Positions 43,560 through 51,135 of a stretch of DNA of 64,000 nucleotides are shown here, one piece after another. The notes below the pieces were generated by a model, which was not told where the DNA came from, ran no database searches, and saw only the letters and a list, made by a program, of their open reading frames with translations. Source of the DNA: Streptomyces triticagri (GTDB taxonomy: Bacteria; Actinomycetota; Actinomycetes; Streptomycetales; Streptomycetaceae); NCBI RefSeq assembly GCF_003429565.1, contig NZ_QUAK01000083.1:30282-94281 (forward strand), written 5' to 3'. How positions within the stretch are numbered: the stretch's first letter is position 1; each line of letters begins with the position of its first letter. The position numbers were made by a program, and so were the translations under genes.

Positions 43560-44366
43560 TCAGGTGCCGGCCGCCGCCGGGTCGTCCGCGAAGGAGTAGC
43601 CCGCGCGAGGTCCGGTCAAGTCGATGCGTACGTGGGGTTGTTGGCCGCCCGTGCGGTCCACGAGCTCCACGAACGCCTCGCTGGACTGCCGCGGCACGAG
43701 ATAGCTGGCGTCGAGCACTCGGGCCCCGCGGCCGGCCGCCGGGTCGACGGCGCGGGTGCGGGTGGCATCCGCATGCCGGGCGAGCAGGGCGTGCAGTCGC
43801 TCGCCGAACGCCCGGGCGGCCGCCGTCCGTTCGCCCTCGGCACTCCTTCCAGTTGTGAACTCGCCTGCCGGCGCGTCGAGTTGGGCGGTGACACCCCATT
43901 CGACGCGGCCGTCGAGCCGGTCCAGCGCATCCCGCAGACGTGCACCGTCGGCTTCGAGCAGTGCGCGGACACCGCTGTCGTCGGGCAGCACAGTGCCGAT
44001 CGGCAGCGGTACGGGGCTGGTGACGGTGGTCAGTGCGTCGATCACCGAGCGGTGGGCGCGGGTGAGTTCGTCCCGCGCCCCGGGATCGGCGGGCAGGTGG
44101 CGGGCGGGCGGGCCCGTGCCCTGGTGACCGGCGGTCTGCACGAGGTCGGCCGGGCCCGGGGACGTCAGCGGCGTGCCGGCGAAGTCGTGCCCGGTGCGCA
44201 ACTCGGCCGCGGCGAAGGCCCGCCGGGGCACCGCACTGACCACGGCGACCAGACCACCGTGCCGCAGCGTCCGCACCGGCGCGCCGGTGACACCGCTCAA
44301 CTCGGCCTGCAGAGGAGCCTCGAACGGCCTGCACACGGCATACAGATAGCGCAGCTCGTCGCCCAT
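43560..44366 (-). CDS. Gas vesicle GvpL/GvpF-family protein, isolated
   Basis: 268 residues. LRYLYAVCRPF at the N-terminus, GLVAVVSAVPRRAF, VLPIG-type PIGTVLPDDSGV and the C-terminal SYLVPRQSSEAFVELVD/VRIDLTGPRAGYSF are the GvpL/F hallmarks. In gas vesicle clusters GvpF/L are accessory proteins of vesicle assembly. No gvpA or other gvp gene is in the window, so it is either an outlier or has another role. Confidence 0.85.
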   Translation of the reverse strand: MGDELRYLYAVCRPFEAPLQAELSGVTGAPVRTLRHGGLVAVVSAVPRRAFAAAELRTGHDFAGTPLTSPGPADLVQTAGHQGTGPPARHLPADPGARDELTRAHRSVIDALTTVTSPVPLPIGTVLPDDSGVRALLEADGARLRDALDRLDGRVEWGVTAQLDAPAGEFTTGRSAEGERTAAARAFGERLHALLARHADATRTRAVDPAAGRGARVLDASYLVPRQSSEAFVELVDRTGGQQPHVRIDLTGPRAGYSFADDPAAAGT

Positions 44367-44570
44367 GTCCCGCTACTCCTCGCCCTAGGGCCTGTCTTCA
44401 AACTGCCGACGGAGCGCAGGGTGGCCGCTCCGGCCGCCCCTGCCCCCAGTGCGTTCCCCGCGGGCGGCTCGGCGATGCATCGGACGGGCACGGGGTTGAC
44501 GGCAGTGGTCGCGCGGGCGTCGTCGCCTTCCCGGTCCGCCGAAACGATCACGCGTCCGGGCTGCGCCAAC

Positions 44571-44576
44571 TAGGCT
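44571..44576 (+). promoter_or_regulatory. -10 box of a leaderless transcript (VOC protein)
   Basis: TAGGCT, seven bases, ATG 44584. Same hexamer and spacing as before the acetyltransferase at 34915. Confidence 0.45.
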
Positions 44577-44583
44577 CGCGGCC

Positions 44584-44937
44584 ATGGAGATTCTGGGAAC
44601 GACACTGCGCATCTGCGTCGATGACCTGGACGCTTCGGTCGCGTTCTACGAACGACTCGCGGGCGCCCAGGCACACCGGTTCGACCGGGGCGGCGTGTCC
44701 GTGGCCGCTGTCGGCTGCTTTCTGCTGATGAGCGGTCCGGCCGCGGAGATCGATGTGCTGCGCAAGGTGGCGGCGACGATCGCGGTGGCGGACATCGACG
44801 AGGCCGGCGCGGTGCTCAGCGCCTCGGGTGCGCAGATCGTCGCGGGCCCGGTCGCGACTCCGGCCGGGCGCACCCTGATCGCGCTGCACCCGGACGGCTC
44901 GGTCTTCGAGTACGCCGACCGCAAGGCCGGGGCCTGA
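44584..44937 (+). CDS. VOC/glyoxalase-fold protein
   Basis: 117 residues, a single vicinal-oxygen-chelate module pair: TLRICVDDLDASVAFYERL opening strand-helix, then ALHPDGSVFEYADR with a likely metal Glu. Such small members can be dioxygenases, glyoxalases or antibiotic-binding proteins. No strong specific match. Leaderless. Confidence 0.83.
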   Translation: MEILGTTLRICVDDLDASVAFYERLAGAQAHRFDRGGVSVAAVGCFLLMSGPAAEIDVLRKVAATIAVADIDEAGAVLSASGAQIVAGPVATPAGRTLIALHPDGSVFEYADRKAGA

Positions 44938-44964
44938 GCGGTCCGACCGCCGGGGCGGGACGGG

Positions 44965-46005
44965 TCAGCCGTGCGGAAGGATCACCGCGCGGCCGTTGAT
45001 CCTGCCCTCGTGCAGCCGCTCGTAGACCTGCGGCGCCTCGTCGATCCCGTATGTCTCCACGTGTACGTCGACCGCTCCGGACCGCGCCAGGTCGAGCACC
45101 TCGTACAGCTCGGAGCGGCTGCCCCAGTACGGTGCGCGCACCGCGGCGTCGTACGGCGTCACCCCGAAGCCGACCAGGGCCGCGCCGCCGCCGATGCCCA
45201 CGATGGTGATGTCGCTCTCCACGGCGGCGCAGGCCGTCGCGATGGCCACCGTCGGTGAGGCGCCCACGAAGTCGAAGACGGCCTCCGCGCCACGGCCGCC
45301 GGTGATGCGGCGGATCTCGTCCGCCGCGCCCTCGTCCGACAGCAGGGTCTCGTGCGCGCCGACCTGTCCGGCGAGCTCGAGCTTCTCCTCCGTGACGTCG
45401 AGGGCGACCACCCGGGACGGGGCGAGGGCGCGCAGCAGCTGGATGGCGACGTGCCCGAGCCCGCCGGTGCCGATGACGACGGCGGTACTGCCGGGCACCA
45501 GCTTGGGCAGGGCGCCCTTGACCGCGTGGTACGGGGTGAGTCCGGCGTCCGTGAGGGGCACCGACTGCACGGCGTCGAGCCCGTCGAGCGGCACCAGGTG
45601 CCGGGCGTCGTCGACGATCATGTACTCGGCGAGCGCTCCGGGCGCGCCCAGGCCCGGCGGCCGGATGCCCAGGTCCGCGGCGCGCGGACAGTAGTTCTCC
45701 TTGCCCTGTGCGCAGGTCGGGCAGGCGCCGCAGCCCCATGGTCCGTAGACCGCGTACGTACCGCCCTCGGTGATGCCCCGGACGCCGGCGCCGAGGGCCT
45801 CGACGATGCCCGCGCCCTCGTGACCGAGGGTGAGCGGCAGCGGGAAGGGCAGTTGATCGGCGGTCCAGCTCATCACGGCGATGTCCGAGTGGCAGACACC
45901 GGCGGCCGTGACCTTCAGCAGGATCTGTCCCGGGCCCGGCTCCGGGACCGGCACCTCCACGACCTCGGGCGTCCCTCCGACGGTCCGGTACTGAACGGCC
46001 TTCAT
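44965..46005 (-). CDS. Zinc-dependent alcohol dehydrogenase
   Basis: 346-residue MDR-family enzyme oxidising alcohols with NAD. Catalytic zinc ligands: Cys in GVCHSD, His-Glu in GHEGAG. Structural zinc: CGACPTCAQGKENYC. Nucleotide-binding motif GTGGLGHVA near 180. GAGGAG precedes ATG 46005. Substrate may be a primary alcohol or lignin-type aldehyde as in mycobacterial AdhA relatives. Confidence 0.93.
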   Translation of the reverse strand: MKAVQYRTVGGTPEVVEVPVPEPGPGQILLKVTAAGVCHSDIAVMSWTADQLPFPLPLTLGHEGAGIVEALGAGVRGITEGGTYAVYGPWGCGACPTCAQGKENYCPRAADLGIRPPGLGAPGALAEYMIVDDARHLVPLDGLDAVQSVPLTDAGLTPYHAVKGALPKLVPGSTAVVIGTGGLGHVAIQLLRALAPSRVVALDVTEEKLELAGQVGAHETLLSDEGAADEIRRITGGRGAEAVFDFVGASPTVAIATACAAVESDITIVGIGGGAALVGFGVTPYDAAVRAPYWGSRSELYEVLDLARSGAVDVHVETYGIDEAPQVYERLHEGRINGRAVILPHG

Positions 46006-46080
46006 GACGTGCTCCTCGTGGTGAAGACAGCAGACGTACGGGTGCCCCGCGCCGGTCATCGAAGTCGCCCGGCGCGCCGC

Positions 46081-46329
46081 TCAGCTGCGGCGTCGCGCGA
46101 AGTACGCCCCGCAGAGCGCGCCGATGAGGCCGGTGATCAGGAGCGCGCTCCACAGCGGCATGGTGACCTCGGGGATGATCAGGCGGATCTTGGTGTGTCT
46201 GGTGTTCTCGAAGATGAAGACGAGACCGAGCACACCGAGTGCGGCGACGCCGATACGGGTGGGAGTGAAGAGGGTCGACGTGCGTCCGCCCTCGCCGGCG
46301 CTGCTCTTCGTGGAGCTCTTGGGACTCAT
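46081..46329 (-). CDS. LapA-like small membrane protein
   Basis: 82 residues with two membrane helices (about 22-40 and 52-72), FIFENTRHTKIRLIIPEVTMPLW between them and a RRRS end. This is the LapA/DUF1049 pattern, linked in Gram-negatives to envelope assembly; role in actinobacteria unknown. GGAAGGG lies upstream of ATG 46329. Confidence 0.8.
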   Translation of the reverse strand: MSPKSSTKSSAGEGGRTSTLFTPTRIGVAALGVLGLVFIFENTRHTKIRLIIPEVTMPLWSALLITGLIGALCGAYFARRRS

Positions 46330-46525
46330 AGGGGCCGCCCTTCCGCCGCGACGCAGCCCGATGGCTGCCCATCCTCTGCTCCAGGATGGGCAGCCGCCGG
46401 ACATCCCGCACGGCGGACCGGCACGGCCCCGGTGTCATCACGGCGGCGGCGCCGGCGGACTGCGCCGTTCGAGTGACACGCGGGCCGTGCCGGGCGCCGT
46501 GGCCCCGGCGAAGATCGGACAGACG

Positions 46526-48355
46526 CTAGCCCTGGTTCACCACCGGCAGCCGCAGCACTCCGGTGTCCGAGGGTTTGCTGGTGACCGTGACGGGCTTGAT
46601 GCCCTTGTTGCCGTAGTACGCGTCGTCGCTGGCGGCGACCACGAACTGCAGCCGGTGCCCCTTGGCGTACCGGTGCACGACGCCCGGCAGCTGCACCGTG
46701 AAGGGCTCGGTCACATCGGGCACCCTCGCCGGTGCCACGAGCCGGTGGACCAGCGTCTTCCTGCCGTCCGGGCCGATGTCGTAGAGCTTGGCGAAGAGCA
46801 CCAGCTTGTCGGCGGCGTCGCCGGAGTTCTGGACCCGTTCGGTCTTCGGCGAGTGGACCTGCAGGGTGGCCTCGGGTGCGCCGACCACGTCGGTGTCCTC
46901 GGTGAGCGGCTCGCTGGTCCAGTCGAGGTGAGTGCCCTCGGCGTCGCGCGGCGCCGGATCGGGCAGGCCGATGAGGCCGGCGAGCGAGCTCTCCGAGTGG
47001 CTGGTGGGCAGGAGCCGATTGCGGTACTCGCGGGCGCCGCGTGCGACCTTGCTGCGGTCGTCGACGAGTTTGCCGTCGCCGGACAGATAGAGGCTGCGGT
47101 TGCGGGCCGGCACGTCATCGGCGGTCGCGTACGCCGAGTCCGCGGGCTGCCAGTCGCGGTAGTACGCGAAGCCGGGCCCGGTGTCCGCGTTCTCGTCGCC
47201 GCGCAGATACTTCTCGAACCAGTCCAGGATCCGCCGTCCGGTGTACGAGGTCTCCAAGTTGCCCTCGCCGAGGTTGAGTTCACCGGAGGCGGGGTCGGTG
47301 AGGCCGCCGCTGTGGCCCCAGGACTGCCAGATCATGCGGACGGTGGTGCCCTGCTCCTTCAGCGTCCGGTAGGTGGCCTCGGCCTCGTTGAGGTTGAAGA
47401 GCGTGTCGGCCTGTCCCTGGACGAGCAGGGTCGGCGCCTCCACCCGGTCCAGGTACGAGACGGGGGACACGCTGCGGGCGTAGTCGAGCATCTGCCGGGT
47501 GCGGTCCTCGGGGTAACGGCCGCTGTCGAGCAGGCGCTTGGTCTCGCAGGCTCCAGCGACGAAGTGCAGACAGCCGGCGCCGCCCAGGCGGGACGGGTCG
47601 AGGCTCGGGTTGAGGAGTCCCTGCGCCTCACCCATCAGGAAGAAGCCGTTGGCCCACTGCAGTTTGTACGCGCCCGGTGTGTCGGAGGAGACACCGGTGT
47701 GCTGGGCGGCGTTGTTCGGGTCCAGCGAGTACGCCAGGTCGTTCCAGGTGATCATCGGGACCAGGGCGTCCACGCGGTGATCCCGTGCGGCGGTGGCCAG
47801 TTGGATGGCACCGCCGTACGATCCGCCGATCATGCCGACGCGCGGGTCGCCGGCGGCGTCCTGGGTGACGTAGTCGACCTCGGTTCCGTCGTCGGCGGCC
47901 CGGCTGCCGGCGAGGAAGTCGACGAGCCCCGAGGCGGCCCGGCCGTCGATGTCCGGGGAGTCGAGCGAGATGGGGCAGCCGGTCTTGCCGAAGCCGAGGC
48001 CGGAGTAGGCGAGGGCGACGTACCCGCGGGCGGCGAAGGCCTTCGCCGAGGCGTCGGTGGAGCCGTCCGCCTTGCTGCCGCCGAAGCCGTTGGTGGTGAG
48101 CACGGCGGGCGCGGGATGCTCGCGGTCGACGCCGGCCGGGCGGTAGAGGTCCGCCTCCACGGTGCAGGTGGTGCCGCCCGCGTCCACGGTGAACTCCAGG
48201 GCGGTGACGGTGAATTCACCCGAACCCGGGTCGGCCGCGGCGGCCGGAGCGGCCGCGATGAGGGGCGCCACGAGCGCGGCGCCGAGTGCCGCGCCCAGCG
48301 GTTTGCGGACACGGGACGGGACGCCGCTGCGGGCGGCGGACGAGGCTGAGGACAC
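46526..48355 (-). CDS. Secreted X-Pro dipeptidyl-peptidase-like (S15/CocE) hydrolase
   Basis: 609 residues from GTG 48355 (GGAGG seven bases before). A signal peptide ends near AAPAAAADPG (about 40). The alpha/beta-hydrolase domain has Ser in IGGSYGGAIQ, Asp in LLVQGQADTLFN and His in WGHSGG. A C-terminal jelly-roll (about 420-609) matches the X-Pro peptidase C-terminal domain. It probably hydrolyses peptides or esters outside the cell. A perfect palindrome sits just upstream. Confidence 0.9.
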   Translation of the reverse strand: MSSASSAARSGVPSRVRKPLGAALGAALVAPLIAAAPAAAADPGSGEFTVTALEFTVDAGGTTCTVEADLYRPAGVDREHPAPAVLTTNGFGGSKADGSTDASAKAFAARGYVALAYSGLGFGKTGCPISLDSPDIDGRAASGLVDFLAGSRAADDGTEVDYVTQDAAGDPRVGMIGGSYGGAIQLATAARDHRVDALVPMITWNDLAYSLDPNNAAQHTGVSSDTPGAYKLQWANGFFLMGEAQGLLNPSLDPSRLGGAGCLHFVAGACETKRLLDSGRYPEDRTRQMLDYARSVSPVSYLDRVEAPTLLVQGQADTLFNLNEAEATYRTLKEQGTTVRMIWQSWGHSGGLTDPASGELNLGEGNLETSYTGRRILDWFEKYLRGDENADTGPGFAYYRDWQPADSAYATADDVPARNRSLYLSGDGKLVDDRSKVARGAREYRNRLLPTSHSESSLAGLIGLPDPAPRDAEGTHLDWTSEPLTEDTDVVGAPEATLQVHSPKTERVQNSGDAADKLVLFAKLYDIGPDGRKTLVHRLVAPARVPDVTEPFTVQLPGVVHRYAKGHRLQFVVAASDDAYYGNKGIKPVTVTSKPSDTGVLRLPVVNQG

Positions 48356-48380
48356 GCGGAAACCTCCACACCGAGATTTT

Positions 48381-48396
48381 CTTACCAACTGGTAAG
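48381..48396. promoter_or_regulatory. Palindromic operator upstream of the secreted hydrolase
   Basis: CTTACCA-AC-TGGTAAG, a perfect 7+2+7 dyad centred about 33 bp before GTG 48355. TetR/MarR-like in form. No regulator gene lies next to it. Confidence 0.6.
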
Positions 48397-48557
48397 TCTG
48401 GAGCCGCGCCCATGCTGTGGCACCCGTCGTACAGCGGTCAACGGTCGTGCGCGATGTTTGTCGAACGAGATGCGGGATGTACGCTGACCGGCGGCGGGCA
48501 CCGGCAACCCGGCAGTACGCCAAGGGAGTTCACCACCGTGGGGGGGGGCCGGGGAAC

Positions 48558-48962
48558 GTGGACCTGACCAAGAACGAGCAGCTCGGACGGCTGGAACGCA
48601 CCTGGCGCAGCCGCCGCGGCAAAGCGCTCCTGATCTGCCTGGGTGTCACACCACCGCTGGCCACGGGGGTACTGCTCGGCGCGGGTCTGCGCTGGTGGGC
48701 CGCCGCGGCACTGGCCCTCACGGCGCTCATCTGGCTGCTCACCCTGACTCTCACCCTGCGAGCCCTGAACGGCCGCGACATCCGCTCCACCCGCACCTGG
48801 CAGTACAGCACCACAGCGCTCTGCGCCTTCCTGCTCCTGACCTCCGCGATCAACCTGACCGACGGCAACTGGCTGTCCGCATCCGGCCCACTGGCCTGCA
48901 CCGCCACGATCCTGACGCTGAAGAGCCAGTACCGCCGCGGACGGCGGCAGCGGTCCGCCTGA
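48558..48962 (+). CDS. Small membrane protein with an ambiguous start after a G9 tract
   Basis: 134 residues from GTG 48558 with four hydrophobic segments (about 24-42, 45-66, 83-97 and 104-118) and basic ends (KSQYRRGRRQRSA). The best ribosome-binding site, AAGGGAG nine bases before GTG 48538, points to a start that is out of frame because the tract 48540-48548 has nine Gs; ten would join the frames, giving MGGGPGN before VDLTKNEQLGRLERTW. Either a homopolymer base-count error or length-variable tract. Function unknown. A possible promoter is TTGTCG-16-TACGCT just upstream. Confidence 0.7.
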   Translation: MDLTKNEQLGRLERTWRSRRGKALLICLGVTPPLATGVLLGAGLRWWAAAALALTALIWLLTLTLTLRALNGRDIRSTRTWQYSTTALCAFLLLTSAINLTDGNWLSASGPLACTATILTLKSQYRRGRRQRSA

Positions 48963-49055
48963 CGCCCGCCTGCCGGGTCACCCGTCCGACGGGCCCGCAA
49001 CCGGCGCGACGAAATTCCATAGTCGTCGACGCCCCGGATACAGCACCCTGTCCCC

Positions 49056-50168
49056 ATGCCCGCACCCACCGCCTCCTCCCCGTTCACCCCCGGCCTCGAA
49101 CTCTCCCGGCGCTTCTACCGGGAGGCCGTGCTCCCCCTCGTCGAGGCCGAGGTGCCTGGTGTCGTCCACTGCGCCGCACGGCTCGGCGGCGGCTCAGAGG
49201 TGCTCGGCTTCGACACCCCGCGCTCCGCCGACCACGAGTGGGGTCCGCGCCTGCAACTGTTCCTGTCCGCCCCTGATCTGGACCGTCACGGCGCCCGCAT
49301 CGACAACGCACTGGCCGAAGGACTGCCGAAGACCTTCCACGGGCACCCGACCCATTTCGCGACCACGGGCGACGGCGAAATCGGCGTGATGGCAGAGACG
49401 GACGGGCCAGTACGCCACCGAGTGGAGATCAGCACTCCCGGCCGCTGGTTCATCGAGCAGCTCGGCTTCGACCCGGTAGCCGGCCCCACGACCGCAGACT
49501 GGCTGTCGACCCCCACCCAGCGGCTCGCCGAGGTCACGTCGGGTGCGGTCTTCCACGACGGGCTCGGGACCGTGTCGTCCGCGCGGGCCGCGCTGGCACG
49601 CTACCCGCGTGACGTCTGGCTGTACGTGCTCGCCTGTCAGTGGCAGCGGATCTCCCAGGAGGAGGCGTTCGTCGGACGCTGCGGCGAGGTGGGCGACGAG
49701 CTGGGCTCGGCGGTGGTGGCCGCCCGCCTGGTGCGCGACCTGATGCGGCTCGGCATCTTGATGGACCGTCACCATCCGCCGTACAGCAAGTGGTTGGGCA
49801 GCGCCTTCGCGCGGACGGCCGTGGCATCGGAGCTCACCGGGCACCTGACAGCGACCCTCGCCGCGACCACGCACGAGGTACGGGAGCAACAGCTGGCCCG
49901 GGCGTACGAGACGATCGCAGTCGCACACAATCGGCTGGGCGTCACCGACCCGGTCGACCCGCACACCCGCCCATACCACAGCCGTCCGTACCGCGTGTTG
50001 CACGCCGAGCGCTTCGCTGCCGCGCTGGTGTCCCGTATCGAGGACCCGGCGGTGCGAGCGCTGCCGCCGACCGGCGCGGTCGACCAGTTCGTGGACAGCA
50101 CTGACATCCTGGCCCATCCGGAACGAGCCCGCGCGGTGGTGAACGCCCTCCGCACGAGTGGGAGTTGA
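49056..50168 (+). CDS. DUF4037 (nucleotidyltransferase-fold) protein
   Basis: 370 residues. The first third shows a nucleotidyltransferase-like active-site pattern: ARLGGGSEVLGFDTPRSADHEW (Gly-Ser ... D ... DH). The remainder is the helical DUF4037 region with WLYVLACQWQRISQEEAFVGRCGEVGDE. It could transfer a nucleotide to a small substrate, like aminoglycoside nucleotidyltransferases; no target is evident. Converges with the peptidase operon. Confidence 0.83.
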   Translation: MPAPTASSPFTPGLELSRRFYREAVLPLVEAEVPGVVHCAARLGGGSEVLGFDTPRSADHEWGPRLQLFLSAPDLDRHGARIDNALAEGLPKTFHGHPTHFATTGDGEIGVMAETDGPVRHRVEISTPGRWFIEQLGFDPVAGPTTADWLSTPTQRLAEVTSGAVFHDGLGTVSSARAALARYPRDVWLYVLACQWQRISQEEAFVGRCGEVGDELGSAVVAARLVRDLMRLGILMDRHHPPYSKWLGSAFARTAVASELTGHLTATLAATTHEVREQQLARAYETIAVAHNRLGVTDPVDPHTRPYHSRPYRVLHAERFAAALVSRIEDPAVRALPPTGAVDQFVDSTDILAHPERARAVVNALRTSGS

Positions 50169-50181
50169 CCGCCGCCGACGG

Positions 50182-51135
50182 TCACCGCAGCGCCGGTACC
50201 TCGTACCTGAGCGTCGAGCGGTTTGCGTCTGTGGTGAGGGTGGCCGGGAGGCCGAAGGGGAGGGTGCGGGGGGCGTCGGCGTGGCCGAAACCGAACTCCT
50301 CGGCCACCGGGACGCCGAGGTCCGAGAGGCGGTCGCGGAGCACCGCTCTGACGTCGCGGTACGGGCCGCAGTCCACCCAGGAGCCGAGCAGTACGCCGCG
50401 TACGCCCTCCAGCCAGCCGGAGCGCAGGAGTTGGGTCAGGCAGCGGTCAAGTCGGTAGTCCTCCTCGTCCACGTCCTCGATGCACAGCAGACCGCCGCCG
50501 GCGGACGGCCGGGCGTGCGGGGTGCCGAGGTCGGAGGAGAGCAGGGAGAGGCAGCCGCCGAGTACGACTCCCCTCGCCCGGCCGGGAATCAGCGCCCGTC
50601 CCGCCTCGTGGGTCAGGACGCTCTCCGGCTCGAAGAGGGTGGCCCGCAGGTGCTCCTGGGTCGCGGGTGTCTTGATGAAGTCACGGACCGCGACCATCGG
50701 TCCGTGCAGGGTGGCGACACCGGCTCGCACCGCGAACGCCTCGTGCAGGGCGGTGATGTCGCTGTAGCCGAGGAAGACCTTGGGGCCCGCGGCCCGCACC
50801 GCCGCCCAGTCGACCAGGTCCACCATGCGCTGTGCGCCGTACCCGCCGCGGGCGCAGAACACGGCGTCGACCGCCGGGTCGCACCAGGCATTCTGCAGGT
50901 CCGCGGCGCGATCGGCGTCCGAGCCTGCCAGATAGCCGAACTCCCGGTGCCCGGCGAGGACATGGGGCGCGACGGTGACCTCGAGTCCCCAGCCGCGCAG
51001 GATGTCGAGGCCGGCCTGCAGCAGGTCCTCGGGCACGGGTCCGCTCGGTGCGACCACGGCGACCCGCGCACCGGGTGCGAGCCGGGGCGCCCGCCGCAGG
51101 CCCGCGTCGGGCACGGCCCCGGATCCCGCGGTCAC
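50182..51135 (-). CDS. S66-family LD-carboxypeptidase
   Basis: 317 residues. Nucleophile Ser in GYSDITALH, Glu in LCIEDVDEED and His in GFGHADAPR make the S66 triad. ARGGYGAQR is the other family landmark. Family members cleave the L,D-bond of peptidoglycan tetrapeptides (LdcA) or acyl-peptidyl nucleotides (MccF). The GTG start overlaps the S9 peptidase stop. Last gene of a four-peptidase operon. Confidence 0.9.
   Translation of the reverse strand: MTAGSGAVPDAGLRRAPRLAPGARVAVVAPSGPVPEDLLQAGLDILRGWGLEVTVAPHVLAGHREFGYLAGSDADRAADLQNAWCDPAVDAVFCARGGYGAQRMVDLVDWAAVRAAGPKVFLGYSDITALHEAFAVRAGVATLHGPMVAVRDFIKTPATQEHLRATLFEPESVLTHEAGRALIPGRARGVVLGGCLSLLSSDLGTPHARPSAGGGLLCIEDVDEEDYRLDRCLTQLLRSGWLEGVRGVLLGSWVDCGPYRDVRAVLRDRLSDLGVPVAEEFGFGHADAPRTLPFGLPATLTTDANRSTLRYEVPALR

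Noticed and set aside
44938..44950. GCGGTC-C-GACCGC as a terminator between VOC and alcohol dehydrogenase genes
   Set aside because: Loop of one base cannot form as drawn and the stem is short; not reported as a terminator.
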